From Verrucomicrobiota bacterium (lineage in GTDB: Bacteria; Verrucomicrobiota; Verrucomicrobiia; Verrucomicrobiales; DEV007): 64,000 nucleotides of DNA. The position numbers and the translations under genes are program-made. The first letter of the stretch is position 1. Each line of letters begins with the position of its first letter. Below, one piece after another: positions 35,996 to 45,956 of this stretch. The stretch lies in contig JAHDID010000014.1 in assembly GCA_020630975.1 (NCBI GenBank), positions 58,579 to 122,578 of the forward strand, read 5' to 3'. The notes under the pieces are model-generated. The model was given only the letters and a program-made list of their open reading frames with translations. It had not been told where the DNA came from and searched no databases.

Positions 35996-36703
35996 TTATG
36001 GGAACAGAACGTTACCTGACTTGGTGTCGAGGAAACCGCCGCTGATTTTGCCCTCATCATCGCGCTCCATCTCTTCAAAGATGTTCTCGATTGAACCATC
36101 TTTAGATTTCACGGTAGAACCAGGCGCTGACCCAGAGAGGGTGTTTGTTTCCACATGTCCGTCGACATAAGCAACAACACACTTACGTAGCTTCAACCAG
36201 GGGTGGAATTCGCCCATCACGCCGGCGCCATCCATCAAGCCATTGAAGGCCAGTGGTGAGTTGGAAAACGAGGAATCATCCTGACCCGCAGCGTAACCAT
36301 AAACGCACTCCTCAGGGAGTAGCTCGCCATCGATTTTTGGCGGACGACGACGCTCTGGATCCTTGGTGCGGCTCCAGAAAGCAGTTTCCACGTCGATGTA
36401 TTCAGGCATCAGTTGCTGGAAGGCATCTGTAGATGTGCCGAAAGAGGTTTCACCTTCAGCCGCTTCTCCGTCACCCTCATCCAGATCAAAGGTAGGGTAG
36501 AGACCATCCCAGTCACTGGAATAGTTGCGGCACGCGAGTGCGATATTTTTCAGATTATTGACGTCTTTGACCATATCACCTTTTGCTTTCACGTTGTTAA
36601 GCGCTGGTGCGGTCAAACTCGCCAGTACGGCAATGATCGCGATCACGATCAGCAGTTCGATCAGGGTGAAACCCTGTCTCGACCGATTTTGTTTATTTTT
36701 CAT
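35996..36703 (-). CDS. Type II secretion/type IV pilin-like prepilin
   Basis: The protein has 235 residues. The leader is basic (MKNKQNRSRQ), then GFTLIELLIVIAIIAVLASL with the prepilin peptidase site after the Gly, before the methylatable Phe, and the conserved Glu5. The C-terminal domain contains CRNYSSDWDGLYPTFD and a late VVAYVDGHVETNTL segment typical of verrucomicrobial and planctomycete pseudopilins (DUF1559-like pattern). No secretion ATPase or other pilus gene is nearby, so it is a stand-alone pseudopilin. It is followed by copy 4 of the 21-bp motif and a strong terminator. Confidence 0.9.
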   Translation of the reverse strand: MKNKQNRSRQGFTLIELLIVIAIIAVLASLTAPALNNVKAKGDMVKDVNNLKNIALACRNYSSDWDGLYPTFDLDEGDGEAAEGETSFGTSTDAFQQLMPEYIDVETAFWSRTKDPERRRPPKIDGELLPEECVYGYAAGQDDSSFSNSPLAFNGLMDGAGVMGEFHPWLKLRKCVVAYVDGHVETNTLSGSAPGSTVKSKDGSIENIFEEMERDDEGKISGGFLDTKSGNVLFP

Positions 36704-36842
36704 AGTATGTATTTATTTTTATTATTTATCAGGCTCCACTGAGCGGTGCCTGGGTATTATTTGGGTATGAACGCATTGTAAGAACGCGCACTTCCACCCT
36801 GATATTGTCATTTATCCAATTTTAGGACAAGAAAATTCGGTC

Positions 36843-38348
36843 CTAGTTAGCCTTGGATGTGGTGTGTGCCTGCAGGATGCGAGCGATCTCTTCGATTCCT
36901 GTGACAGAGGCCTGCGCGCCATGATCAGATTCGATGATCGCCTCCGAGGTGACTCCATCGATGGAGGAGCTGGAACGCTCGACGATTTTATCGCATTTGC
37001 CGATGATCGAGTGGTACTTCACCTTAGGATTCAGCGGCAGTTCTGAAAACAGCTCGCCAAGGCTGTTGCCGGGTCGCATGTGTTCGATGCTGTTGGGGAA
37101 ATCTGCGACCAAATGTAGGCCTTCTGTGGTCAGGAGTTCAGGGTGTTTTCTCAAGACTTTGGTGGCCTCCAGTAGATCACGCGGTGTGCGTACGACTTCG
37201 TCGATCAGCTCCACACTGCGGCGCCCAGTGATCCCAGCTCCTCGGTGGGGAGTGGCGACGAAAATAGCCCGCTCAACCTCCGGCAAGGGCTCAAAGAAAA
37301 ACATCGCGCGGAGCTCAGCTTGCTGCGAGCGGCTGATTGGTAGGCTCTCGGGAGCGACTTTGAAATAAGCCTGCCATTGCTTCTGACCGCTATTCTGTGT
37401 CAGAGCCTTAGCCATTAGGCCGCCCATGCTATGCCCGATGAGAACCATGCCTTCGCGCTCTGCACCAAGAGCGGCTCGGCTTTGGGTGACTTGTTGCACT
37501 GCGCTGCGCAGTTCCTCAGCGAGAAAGGGAATTGGCGCGCCTGTGGGGTAATTGAAAACCCAAAATTCGTACTGCTCACGCACTTCAGGGATGCGCATCA
37601 GGCTGTTGATGGCGTTGTTCCACGAGTTGGTGGTCGAGTAGATACCGTGCACTAGGACGACAGGTGTCTTTTTTGGATGAAAACCGAAAACTCTTACGAT
37701 GCCCATACGTGGTGAAAATCGCTCGTAGTTCAGCACTGCTGTCAGCCTCTGAAATTCGCGCTGCCTAGCATGAATATCTTTGGCCAGCGGTGCGACAAAG
37801 TTCATGGCCAAAGGTGTCTGTCTGACACCGATCGCTGAGCGGCTCGTGCTATCTATTAATCGCAGATTCACTCCGTCAGAAACAACCGTAGCAGGGACCC
37901 ATAGCCCGTCTTCTGGCACGAGAGGGTCGCTAGCTGTAGGCTGGAGGCGGAGTGCTACAGGTATCCCGACTCCAGGGATGCTGCTTTTGTCGCAAAAGCC
38001 TCGTTGCACTTTGATGGTATCTGCGATCAGTAGTTGGTCGATTCGATCAGCGCCATGGATCTGGCTCGTATCGATAGCGGTCAGATTGGGTGGGCCGTCT
38101 TGCCCGTGCAGCTTGGCTACGAGTTTGCGCAGCTCGCTGTTGTATTGAGTAGCTACACTCTCATCGAGATCGCCGCTCTGTAGTTTAGCCCATGCAGTCG
38201 CGATAGTTTTGTTATCTGCATTCTGGACCTTCGCTGCGATGGGTTGTTGCTGGTACAGCCTGACCTTGGTGGAGCAGCTGCACAGGGAGATAGCAGAGCA
38301 CAAGAGGGCCGCTAGCTGCCACAGATAGAGTGAGTAGAGGCGGTCCAT
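36843..38348 (-). CDS. Lipoprotein alpha/beta hydrolase (lipase-like)
   Basis: The protein has 501 residues. The signal MDRLYSLYLWQLAALLCSAISLCSCS has a lipobox-like LCSC, so it is probably a lipoprotein. The C-terminal half is an alpha/beta hydrolase with VLVHGIYSTTNSW, the nucleophile elbow GHSMGGLMAKAL (S307) and a later AFVATPHRGA-type turn (IFVATPHRGAG). The His is likely in the SDHGAQ segment near the end. It resembles PGAP1-like/lipase-class-2-like hydrolases. It would act on lipids or esters at the envelope. The gene is divergent from the DoxX-like gene. Confidence 0.85.
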   Translation of the reverse strand: MDRLYSLYLWQLAALLCSAISLCSCSTKVRLYQQQPIAAKVQNADNKTIATAWAKLQSGDLDESVATQYNSELRKLVAKLHGQDGPPNLTAIDTSQIHGADRIDQLLIADTIKVQRGFCDKSSIPGVGIPVALRLQPTASDPLVPEDGLWVPATVVSDGVNLRLIDSTSRSAIGVRQTPLAMNFVAPLAKDIHARQREFQRLTAVLNYERFSPRMGIVRVFGFHPKKTPVVLVHGIYSTTNSWNNAINSLMRIPEVREQYEFWVFNYPTGAPIPFLAEELRSAVQQVTQSRAALGAEREGMVLIGHSMGGLMAKALTQNSGQKQWQAYFKVAPESLPISRSQQAELRAMFFFEPLPEVERAIFVATPHRGAGITGRRSVELIDEVVRTPRDLLEATKVLRKHPELLTTEGLHLVADFPNSIEHMRPGNSLGELFSELPLNPKVKYHSIIGKCDKIVERSSSSIDGVTSEAIIESDHGAQASVTGIEEIARILQAHTTSKAN

Positions 38349-38417
38349 AGGTCAGAAGGGCTGATTTTCGCGATAACGTAAAAAATATCAAACATTAGAT
38401 TTTGGTATTTCTATGGA

Positions 38418-38945
38418 ATGTTGTTATGGTGGTGCTCCGCACTTTTTCTGTTTCTTTCCCGTTTCTACGCAATGGCACTACGATTCATCGGTGGTAATTC
38501 AGTGGAGTCTCACAGCTTGTCTGTGAACATCGGCCTGCTGTTCTTGCGCTTCGCCACCGTCTGCACCTTGGTTTACTACGAGTTAGCCATTCATTTGGGA
38601 AAAGCGTGGAATAATGTCTGGCAGGATGAAGTACAGTGGGGATTGGTCGATCAATTCACAGATTTGAATCTACCCCTCCCGAGTCCTTTGGCAGTCACGG
38701 TGATTTTAGCGGCTTTTTTGACGGCGATTGGGCTGTTACTTGGTTTCCTTTGTCGTGTTAACTCACTGATTCTCATAGGTATTTTTGGCTTTCTGCTGCT
38801 CTACCAAGTGAAGACATCCGACAATTTCACACCCGAAGTGATCGTGGTGTACCTGATCATCATGGCCACATTATTCATCGTTGGCGCTGGTAGATTTTCC
38901 ATGGATCACATCCTGACCTCGCAGCGGATTAGGAGAAAGGGTTGA
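38418..38945 (+). CDS. DoxX-like membrane protein
   Basis: About four transmembrane helices are visible (NIGLLFLRFATVCTLVYYELA, LAVTVILAAFLTAIGLLLGFL, NSLILIGIFGFLLLY, VIVVYLIIMATLFIVGAG) with a terminal GRFSMDHIL, the DoxX-family ending. Function is not established for the family; redox-related roles have been proposed. The start is uncertain: the ATG at 38418 adds a hydrophobic leader, and the ATG at 38472 (MALRFIGG) gives a more usual length. The helicase gene follows 48 nt downstream. Confidence 0.7.
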   Translation: MLLWWCSALFLFLSRFYAMALRFIGGNSVESHSLSVNIGLLFLRFATVCTLVYYELAIHLGKAWNNVWQDEVQWGLVDQFTDLNLPLPSPLAVTVILAAFLTAIGLLLGFLCRVNSLILIGIFGFLLLYQVKTSDNFTPEVIVVYLIIMATLFIVGAGRFSMDHILTSQRIRRKG

Positions 38946-38993
38946 AAAACTTTGGTTCGCCGCGAGGGTGGCATTTTTCCGTAGCGAATCACC

Positions 38994-40190
38994 ATGCCTG
39001 CATTCACCGAACTTAATCTCTCCCCACCTGTGCTCAGGGCTGTCGAAAAGGCAGGATACACTGAGCCGACACAGATCCAGGCGCAGGCAATCCCGATCGC
39101 GCTTGAGGGTCGGGATATCATTGGTGCTTCGCAGACGGGCACAGGCAAGACCGCAGCTTTTGCCCTGCCTACGGTCAGTCAGATGATCCCGACAGAGCAC
39201 CCGCAGTGCTTGATTTTGGAACCGACTCGCGAGCTGGCTGCCCAGGTGGAGGATCAGATGCGCCTTTTTGGCCATTATCGTCCGATGAATGTGGTGCTGC
39301 TTCACGGCGGAGTTGGTTATGGCAAGCAGAGCGAAGGATTGAGCCGCAAGCCAGATGTGATCATCGCGACTCCCGGTCGACTGCTCGATCATATCGATCG
39401 TGGTAATATCAGACTCGACGGTATCAAATACCTGATCCTCGACGAGGTGGATCGCATGCTCGATATGGGCTTTTTGCCAGATGTGAAAAAGATCGTCGAC
39501 CGCTGTCCGAGCGAGCGTCAGACCCTGTTTTTCTCAGCCACCATGCCTGGGGCGATTCAGACTTTGGCGAATTGGGCGCTGAAGGAGCCTGCCGAGATCG
39601 AGGTGGGTGGACGTCGCTCGCCTGCGGAGACAGTTGATCACTGTTTCTACCCAGTAGCGATGGATCAGCGCGATGAGTTGATCGAGGAGTTGGTCGAGCG
39701 CACCGACTTCAAGAGCTTGATGATTTTCACAAGGACTAAGAAAGAGGCTGACTCTCTCTTTGAGAAACTGAAGTCAAAGGAAAAGGCTAAAGCAACTGTC
39801 TTGCACTCAGACATCAAACAGCGCGATCGCACCAAGGCTCTGGACGGCTTCCGTAGTGGTGATTTCAATATGATCATCGCTACCGATGTGGCCGCTCGCG
39901 GTCTCGATATCTCTGGAGTGACCCACGTCATCAATTACCGCGTGCCAGAGAATGCGGAGGACTATGTGCACCGTATCGGACGTACCGGTCGTGCCAAGCA
40001 GGAAGGCGAGGCTTTCACGCTGCTATCCGCAGATGAGGTGGAGTTTGCCAATGCGGTGGAATTCTATGTTGGCCAGAAGATCGAGCGCAAAAAACTGGAT
40101 AATTTCGACTACGTCTACACCACGCTGCTGCAAGACCAGCCGATACCTAAGCGCCGTCGCCCGCCCGCGCCAAAGCGTCGGAGACGCTAG
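38994..40190 (+). CDS. rhlE: DEAD-box RNA helicase (RhlE type)
   Basis: The protein has 398 residues. Motifs in order are the Q-motif region (TEPTQIQAQAIPIA), I ASQTGTGKTAAF, Ia PTRELAAQ, II LDEVDRML (a DEVD variant of DEAD), III SATMP, IV LMIFTRTK, V TDVAARGLDI and VI HRIGRTGR. The tail is basic (PKRRRPPAPKRRRR). It unwinds short RNA duplexes and may act in ribosome assembly or cold adaptation. RhlE is the nearest type by length and tail. It is convergent with the GNAT/FemAB-like gene at 40202, with only 11 nt between. Confidence 0.93.
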   Translation: MPAFTELNLSPPVLRAVEKAGYTEPTQIQAQAIPIALEGRDIIGASQTGTGKTAAFALPTVSQMIPTEHPQCLILEPTRELAAQVEDQMRLFGHYRPMNVVLLHGGVGYGKQSEGLSRKPDVIIATPGRLLDHIDRGNIRLDGIKYLILDEVDRMLDMGFLPDVKKIVDRCPSERQTLFFSATMPGAIQTLANWALKEPAEIEVGGRRSPAETVDHCFYPVAMDQRDELIEELVERTDFKSLMIFTRTKKEADSLFEKLKSKEKAKATVLHSDIKQRDRTKALDGFRSGDFNMIIATDVAARGLDISGVTHVINYRVPENAEDYVHRIGRTGRAKQEGEAFTLLSADEVEFANAVEFYVGQKIERKKLDNFDYVYTTLLQDQPIPKRRRPPAPKRRRR

Positions 40191-40201
40191 GTGTTCGTTG
40201 C

Positions 40202-41173
40202 TTAGAGCACCATAAAGACGCCTCGGTAGGCTTGCCAGTTATCGGCCCATCGCTCCTTGTACTCAGAGTGCATACCGAGGTCGTATAGGGTTGCACCTTC
40301 TTCAGCGCGGAGTTTCATGTTCTCCAGTTGCAGGCGGTTGCCGAGCGAATAGCTGCGAAAGGCTTCGTCGTAGCTCATCTGAAAGCCTCGGTAGATACCC
40401 GAGGCCACACCACCCATGATGTAGGCGGCATCTACCCCGTCTACTTGAGCGAAAACCGTGCGGATTTGCCTCTGATCCAGAAGTTTGGCGTAGAGGTCGC
40501 GGTAAAAGTGCTGGTAGCTAGGCTGGCTAAAGATGTCCTCACCGGCTGCGGCTTTATGGGTTTTAGCCTGTATGGCAAAGATCCGGTCAAAGACTTCGTC
40601 TGCAGGAACTGTTGAGGCATCGACATAAGCGAGCCCTGGGAGGTCCTTTTGTTGTCGGATCGATTTGCGAAAGGATTTGGATCGTCTCGAGAGGTAAGCA
40701 TCAAAGCCATCGCTCAGATCGATGGTGAGGCAGTCAGTGGTTGGAAAAGTCTCCCAGCGGTGAGACTGCTCCTGGGCAAGTTTGATCAGCAGGCGATACA
40801 TTTCGCTGTTTTCCCGTACGCCACTGATCACAAAGCCGCGCCCAGCGCCGCCTTCTGTTTTGCAGGCGTTGAGCAGCATCTGTATAGCCTGTTCTGGCTC
40901 GCCGATCAGCGGGCAGCCAAACATCCATGCTGATTCGAGTGGGAAATAGACGCCTGGGTAGCGCTCGACCATGGTCAGCCAGCAGCCGTCATTCTCTAGG
41001 ATCAGGTGAGATATAGGCTCTGCGATACCAAAATCTTCTCCAAACAGATTGTCGCAGGCCGCAGTCTGCCACGCTGTGCCAGAGCAGAAAGTGGCGACAT
41101 AGTCCGCCTCGGCGACCGCTGCTTCAAAGGCGGAACTCTCCTGTAGGAACTCCGTGTAACTGAGATAACGCAT
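40202..41173 (-). CDS. GNAT/FemAB-like acetyltransferase (Acetyltransf_6/BioF2-like)
   Basis: With the ATG at 41173 (MRYLSYTEFLQ) it has 323 residues. The C-terminal half shows a GNAT-type arrangement: SFRKSIRQQ with basic residues, RIFAIQAKTHKAA, QIRTVFAQVDGVDAAYIMGGV and SLGNRLQLENMKLR, then YDLGMHSEYKERW. It resembles the CelD/BcsL (Acetyltransf_6) family, which includes FemAB-like peptidyl or polysaccharide acyl transferases. The substrate is unknown. Longer starts exist (ATG 41245, TTG 41269) but run into the promoter region of the divergent sucC gene. The family call is moderate. Confidence 0.7.
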   Translation of the reverse strand: MRYLSYTEFLQESSAFEAAVAEADYVATFCSGTAWQTAACDNLFGEDFGIAEPISHLILENDGCWLTMVERYPGVYFPLESAWMFGCPLIGEPEQAIQMLLNACKTEGGAGRGFVISGVRENSEMYRLLIKLAQEQSHRWETFPTTDCLTIDLSDGFDAYLSRRSKSFRKSIRQQKDLPGLAYVDASTVPADEVFDRIFAIQAKTHKAAAGEDIFSQPSYQHFYRDLYAKLLDQRQIRTVFAQVDGVDAAYIMGGVASGIYRGFQMSYDEAFRSYSLGNRLQLENMKLRAEEGATLYDLGMHSEYKERWADNWQAYRGVFMVL

Positions 41174-41288
41174 GGGATTATTGTGGAATATGGGGATAGG
41201 ACATTTCTTTGCCAACGGAACTTCTATTTGATTTGTCAAGCCCATACCTTTATAGGTAGCCGCGCTCAATCCAGCCGTCCTTCACCTA

Positions 41289-42470
41289 ATGAATATCCAC
41301 GAGTATCAAGCCAAAGAGCTGTTCGAAAAATTTGGCGTTCCGACCCCAAAAGGCGATGTCGCCAATACTGCAGAAGAAGCCCGCAAAATAGCGGAGTCTT
41401 TTGATTCTAATCTGTACGCGGTGAAGTCTCAGGTCCACGCTGGTGGCCGCGGTAAGGGAACTTTCAAGAATGGCTACCAGGGCGGTGTTCAGATCGTCAA
41501 GACAGCAGCAGAGGTCGAAGAGGCTGCCAAAAACATGATCGGCGAAGTGCTCGTCACTCACCAGACTGGAGAAGAAGGCAAGCTGGTCAGCAAGGTCATG
41601 GTCGCTGATGCGGTTGAGATCGAGAAAGAGTATTACCTTTCTATCCTGATGGATCGCGAGCACTCCTGCCCAGTGATCGTCGCCTCTACCGAGGGTGGTA
41701 TGAATATCGAGGACGTCGCTGAAGAGACTCCTGAGTTGATTCACAAAGAAGTCATTCACCCGCTCGCAGGACTACAGGCTTACGAAGTTCGCAAGTTATG
41801 CAAAAAGCTTGGTCTATCCGGTGGCACAGCTAAAGCGTTTGCTAAGACTCTCAAGTCGCTCATGAAGCTCTTTATCGAGTGCGATTGTGACATGGTCGAG
41901 ATCAATCCGCTGGTCACCACTCCCGATGGCGAGGTGATGGCTCTGGACGCGAAGTTCAGCTTTGATGATAATGCCCTCTACCGCCACCCAGAGATCCAGG
42001 CGTTGCATGATCCTTCAGAGGAAGACCCTCGTGAGGTCGAGGCCGCTAAGTACGACCTCAACTACATCGGTCTCGACGGCAATATCGCCTGTCTGGTAAA
42101 CGGTGCTGGGCTAGCGATGTCCACCATGGATATTATCAAGCACTCTGGCGGTGAGCCTGCCAACTTCCTCGACGTAGGTGGTGGCGCGACTCAGGAGCAG
42201 GTAGCCAATGCTTTCAAGATCATCTGTTCTGATCCGAATGTGAAAGGTATTCTCGTGAACATTTTCGGTGGTATCATGGACTGCGATGTGATCGCCAAGG
42301 GCATCGTAGCTGCCTCCAAGGAAGTGAATTTAGAGGTGCCTCTAGTCGTCCGTCTCGAGGGCAACAACGTAGCTGCTGGTAAAGAGACCCTCGCCAACTC
42401 CGATGTCGATCTGATCGCTGCCGACGACCTCGCCGATGCCGCTAAGAAAGCCGTCGCTGCTATTTCGTAA
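41289..42470 (+). CDS. sucC: Succinyl-CoA synthetase beta subunit (ADP-forming)
   Basis: The protein has 393 residues. It opens [20 protein letters not shown], the standard SucC start, with an ATP-grasp fold: [32 protein letters not shown] and [29 protein letters not shown]. It forms the ATP-binding half of the TCA enzyme that converts succinyl-CoA to succinate. sucD follows 51 nt downstream and a citrate synthase gene after it, so three TCA steps are together. Confidence 0.97.
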   Translation: MNIHEYQAKELFEKFGVPTPKGDVANTAEEARKIAESFDSNLYAVKSQVHAGGRGKGTFKNGYQGGVQIVKTAAEVEEAAKNMIGEVLVTHQTGEEGKLVSKVMVADAVEIEKEYYLSILMDREHSCPVIVASTEGGMNIEDVAEETPELIHKEVIHPLAGLQAYEVRKLCKKLGLSGGTAKAFAKTLKSLMKLFIECDCDMVEINPLVTTPDGEVMALDAKFSFDDNALYRHPEIQALHDPSEEDPREVEAAKYDLNYIGLDGNIACLVNGAGLAMSTMDIIKHSGGEPANFLDVGGGATQEQVANAFKIICSDPNVKGILVNIFGGIMDCDVIAKGIVAASKEVNLEVPLVVRLEGNNVAAGKETLANSDVDLIAADDLADAAKKAVAAIS

Positions 42471-42521
42471 ATTTATCGCCAACCATCCATTCTTTAACCA
42501 CACCGACACCCACCTAGTAAG

Positions 42522-43415
42522 ATGGCAATTTTAGTAGAAGAAGATACCAAGATCTTGATCCAGGGAATCACTGGAGGATTTGGCGGACGCCACGCTCAGT
42601 TGAGCCTCGATTACGGCACTCAGGTCGTAGCTGGAGTGACTCCTGGCAAAGGCGGTCAGATGTTTGCCGACCAAGTACCTATTTTCGATACCGTCGAAGA
42701 AGCTGTCGCCGAGACTGGTGCCACCGTTTCAGCGCTTTTCGTCCCACCTCCATTCGCAGGCGATGCCATCCTCGAAGGCGTCGACGCAGGTCTCGATCTG
42801 GTTTGCGCGATCACTGAGGGTATCCCAGTGACTGATATGATGAAGGTGAAGGCTGGCATGCAGGGCAAAAAGACCCGCTTGATCGGCCCCAACTGTCCAG
42901 GCATCGTGACTCCTGGTACGGGGGAAAATTCTCACGGTGGTTGCCGTATCGGTATCGCACCGGGTTACATCCACAAAAAAGGCAGCATCGGTGTCGTGTC
43001 TCGCTCTGGTACACTTACTTACGAGGCTGTCTGGCAGGTCACCAGCATGGGACTCGGTCAGTCGACCTGTGTCGGTATCGGTGGAGATCCGATCAACGGC
43101 ACGTCTCACCTCGACGTGCTCAAGATGTTCAACGACGACCCAGAGACAGAGGCTATCATCATGATCGGTGAGATCGGTGGTAGCGCCGAGGAAGAAGCTG
43201 CTGCCTGGGCCAAGGAAAACTGTGATAAGCCAATAGCTGGCTTCATCGCAGGAGCCACAGCGCCTCCGGGCAGGCGCATGGGCCACGCTGGAGCTATCGT
43301 GTCTGGCGGCATGGGCACGGCAGAGGCCAAGAAAGCAGCTATGGCAGATGCTGGCATCGTCGTAGCCGAGACCCCTAGTGAGATGGGTGCAGCACTGAAA
43401 AAAGCAATGGGCTAA
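42522..43415 (+). CDS. sucD: Succinyl-CoA synthetase alpha subunit
   Basis: The protein has 297 residues. It shows a Rossmann CoA-binding N-terminus ([30 protein letters not shown]) and a C-terminal ligase domain. The catalytic phospho-histidine is in [17 protein letters not shown]. It pairs with SucC. The gap to sucC is 51 nt and to gltA 65 nt, which fits a three-gene operon. Confidence 0.97.
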   Translation: MAILVEEDTKILIQGITGGFGGRHAQLSLDYGTQVVAGVTPGKGGQMFADQVPIFDTVEEAVAETGATVSALFVPPPFAGDAILEGVDAGLDLVCAITEGIPVTDMMKVKAGMQGKKTRLIGPNCPGIVTPGTGENSHGGCRIGIAPGYIHKKGSIGVVSRSGTLTYEAVWQVTSMGLGQSTCVGIGGDPINGTSHLDVLKMFNDDPETEAIIMIGEIGGSAEEEAAAWAKENCDKPIAGFIAGATAPPGRRMGHAGAIVSGGMGTAEAKKAAMADAGIVVAETPSEMGAALKKAMG

Positions 43416-43480
43416 TAAGGTCCTGCAGCATCCCGAAAACCAACCAACACCAAGAAACCAATTACTAATTCATAGAGATC

Positions 43481-44617
43481 ATGTCGGACGCACCAGATTA
43501 TGCTAAGGGACTCGAGGGAGTCATCGCCAATGAGTCAAAACTCAGCGACGTGCAGGGGCAAGAGGGTATCCTGCGCTACCTTGGCTACAATATCGACGAC
43601 CTAGTCGAGCACACTACCTTCGAAGAGGTTCTCTATCTGTTGCACCGCGGCAAGTTGCCCACGCAGTCTGAGCTGGATGAGCTGACCGCTGCGCTGCGCG
43701 ATCAGAGAGAGCTGCACCCGGCGATCGAGAGTTTCCTAGTGAATGCGCCAAAGGATGCGGCTCCTATGGATGTGCTGCGTACCGGCGTGAGTATGCTCGG
43801 TCTCACTGATACTCGTGGTGAAAATCAGAACCGCGAGCTGAACGAAGAGCGTGCGCTATCGATCTGTGCCAAGGTGCCTCTCATGGTAGCGGCTTATCAC
43901 CGTGGTCGTCAGGGATTGGATGTGCCACCAGTGCGCAAGGATCTATCCGAGGCAGGTCACTTTCTGTACATGATCAATGGTGAGGAGCCAGGTGTCGAGG
44001 CTACCAAGACTCTCGACGTTGCTTACATCCTACACGCCGACCACGGCATGAATGCTTCCACATTCAGTGCTCGCGTGACCATCGCGACTTTGTCTGACAT
44101 GTATTCAGCCATCACCGCCGCAATTGGCACTCTGAAAGGCCCTCTCCATGGTGGTGCCAACGAGGGTGTGATCCACATGCTCAATGAGATCGGCGATGAG
44201 GACAAAGTCGACGCTTTTGTCGAGGACTGTCTGGTCAATAAGAAGAAGATTATGGGAATCGGCCACCGCGTCTACAAGGTGCTCGACCCTCGTGCCCCGC
44301 ACCTGCAGCGCATGGCCATCAAGCTCACCGAAGAACTGGGAGAGCCAAAGTGGATCAACATGTCTGAGCGTATCGCCACGATCATGCGCGAGCGCAAGGG
44401 GCTCAATGCGAATGTCGATTTCTACTCAGCTACCGTTTACTACTCACTGGATATTCCGACGGATCTGTTCACTCCTATCTTTGCGATTTCTCGTGCGGCG
44501 GGTTGGACAGCTCAAGTGTTGGAGCAGCTAGACGATAGCCGTCTCTATCGCCCTCTCACTCACTACACTGGCCCGACTGAGGACCAGCCGATCACACCGA
44601 TCGCAGAGAGAGGCTAA
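43481..44617 (+). CDS. gltA: Citrate synthase
   Basis: The protein has 378 residues, the short single-domain type. Family motifs include LADHGMNASTFSAR-type (here LHADHGMNASTFSARV) with an active-site His, GPLHGGANEGV and GIGHRVYKVLDPRAP with a second His and an Arg. The third catalytic Asp is in the NVDFYSATVYY segment. It joins acetyl-CoA and oxaloacetate. A 2-methylcitrate synthase is a possible alternative, but the TCA neighbours favour citrate synthase. A strong terminator follows. Confidence 0.94.
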   Translation: MSDAPDYAKGLEGVIANESKLSDVQGQEGILRYLGYNIDDLVEHTTFEEVLYLLHRGKLPTQSELDELTAALRDQRELHPAIESFLVNAPKDAAPMDVLRTGVSMLGLTDTRGENQNRELNEERALSICAKVPLMVAAYHRGRQGLDVPPVRKDLSEAGHFLYMINGEEPGVEATKTLDVAYILHADHGMNASTFSARVTIATLSDMYSAITAAIGTLKGPLHGGANEGVIHMLNEIGDEDKVDAFVEDCLVNKKKIMGIGHRVYKVLDPRAPHLQRMAIKLTEELGEPKWINMSERIATIMRERKGLNANVDFYSATVYYSLDIPTDLFTPIFAISRAAGWTAQVLEQLDDSRLYRPLTHYTGPTEDQPITPIAERG

Positions 44618-44640
44618 AACACGTCAGGCACTCTTTTGGA

Positions 44641-44680
44641 AAGACAAATTCCGGCCATGGACTGGAATTTGTCTTTTTTT
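44641..44680 (+). terminator. Rho-independent terminator of the sucCD-gltA operon
   Basis: AAGACAAATTCC at 44641-44652 pairs with GGAATTTGTCTT at 44664-44675 around an 11-nt loop. A T-run of eight follows. It starts 23 nt after the gltA stop. Confidence 0.88.
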
Positions 44681-44841
44681 TGTACCTTTTCAGCGAGGTC
44701 GCTTGTGACATAAATCCCTGATAATCAACTCTGTCAAATAGTTTTATGTTTGGCTGGTGGAGTATTTGTTAATAATTACGGATATTTTGTTTTTGTTTCA
44801 ACGTGAATGTTTTATATTTACTAAAATAATAAGGAACAATT

Positions 44842-45951
44842 ATGTCTCAAAATCCCCCAATAAGTGGCAGAATTCTGGTTGTTGACGACGAGCCAGTGAA
44901 TCGCCAAATCTTAAAGACCTATCTCGAGCGAGTGGGGTTTTCGGTCTCCGAAGCCAAGGATGGCCCTGAGACGATAGCGATTTGTCAGAACTTCGAGTTC
45001 GACGTGATTCTGCTGGATGTCATGATGCCGGGGATGTCAGGTTTCGATGTCTGCGCACAGTTGAAAGCCTCGGAGAATTTCAAGAATGTTCCGATTCTTT
45101 TCATCTCGGCTCTGAACGATAAGCAAAACCGCTCGAGCGGCGTTCAGGCTGGAGCGAATGATTACATCAGCAAGCCACTAGACCTCGAAGACATTGTTTT
45201 CCGTGTGCACAATGCGATCTTGCTGAAGAGGCTGCTCGATGGGCAGTCGGAGCGGAAAAGCACTTCCGCCAGCATTGAGCATGTCAAAGATGAGCTGCTG
45301 AATATGGCTGTCCATGAGATGTGTCGTATGACAGAAGCGCTTTCGGTGATCGGTCGGATAGAGGAGTCTCGTCTAGAGCTAGCTGAGTCGAGTGCCATCG
45401 AGAGTATTGAGTCAGCCACTCTTAGCATCCTAGAGGTCCTCACCTCGATGGCGGACCTGAACTCATTGGAAGCTCAGCGCGTAGAACTGGAGAGTATGGA
45501 TCTGTCCATGGAGCAAGTGGTCGAGATCTCGCTAGATGCTCTAGTAGATCGGAGTTCGGTCAAATCGGTATTGGTCGAGGGAACTTTGTCGGAAAATCAG
45601 CGTTCCATTCCGATCATGCACCGTATCCTGACCCAGCTCATTGATCACATCTCCGGCCAGGCGAGAGGCTGGCCAGGGCAGCTCAAGATCAGCTTTGAAA
45701 GCGATGAGCAGAATAAGATAACGGTCAGACCTTTGGACGGGCAGATCGATATTGATTCGCACCCGCTATCGCAAAACACGCCACACAGCAGCACCTATGA
45801 GGCGGGTGTGAATATCGCTTTCTGTCGATTGGCGGTAGAGGCCGTGGGTGGTGAGATCGGAGTGTCGAAAGAACCCGGCGGAGAAGCCAGCTTTTGGTTC
45901 ACCTTCCCCGATCAGTCACCTGGGGTGGAGTCAGCGGCTCTCTCCTCATAG
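44842..45951 (+). CDS. Response regulator receiver fused to a degenerate histidine-kinase-like module
   Basis: Residues 8-125 are a complete receiver domain: acidic pair D15/D16, phosphoacceptor D59 in VILLDVMMPGM, S89 in LFISALND and K111 in YISKPLD. The region at about 145-200 has NMAVHEMCRMTEAL with H158-E159, reminiscent of an H-box but without the RTPL motif. Residues about 255-362 resemble an HATPase: a G2-like EAGVNIAFCRLAVEAVGGEIGVSKEPGG is present, but the N-box Asn (here QLIDHI) and the G1 DxGxG motif (here PLDGQIDIDSH) are missing. It may therefore be a non-catalytic regulator. AAGGA lies 7 nt before the ATG, a plausible ribosome binding site. The upstream spacer is AT-rich, and the gene stands alone. 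Confidence 0.85.
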   Translation: MSQNPPISGRILVVDDEPVNRQILKTYLERVGFSVSEAKDGPETIAICQNFEFDVILLDVMMPGMSGFDVCAQLKASENFKNVPILFISALNDKQNRSSGVQAGANDYISKPLDLEDIVFRVHNAILLKRLLDGQSERKSTSASIEHVKDELLNMAVHEMCRMTEALSVIGRIEESRLELAESSAIESIESATLSILEVLTSMADLNSLEAQRVELESMDLSMEQVVEISLDALVDRSSVKSVLVEGTLSENQRSIPIMHRILTQLIDHISGQARGWPGQLKISFESDEQNKITVRPLDGQIDIDSHPLSQNTPHSSTYEAGVNIAFCRLAVEAVGGEIGVSKEPGGEASFWFTFPDQSPGVESAALSS

Positions 45952-45956
45952 GGCGG

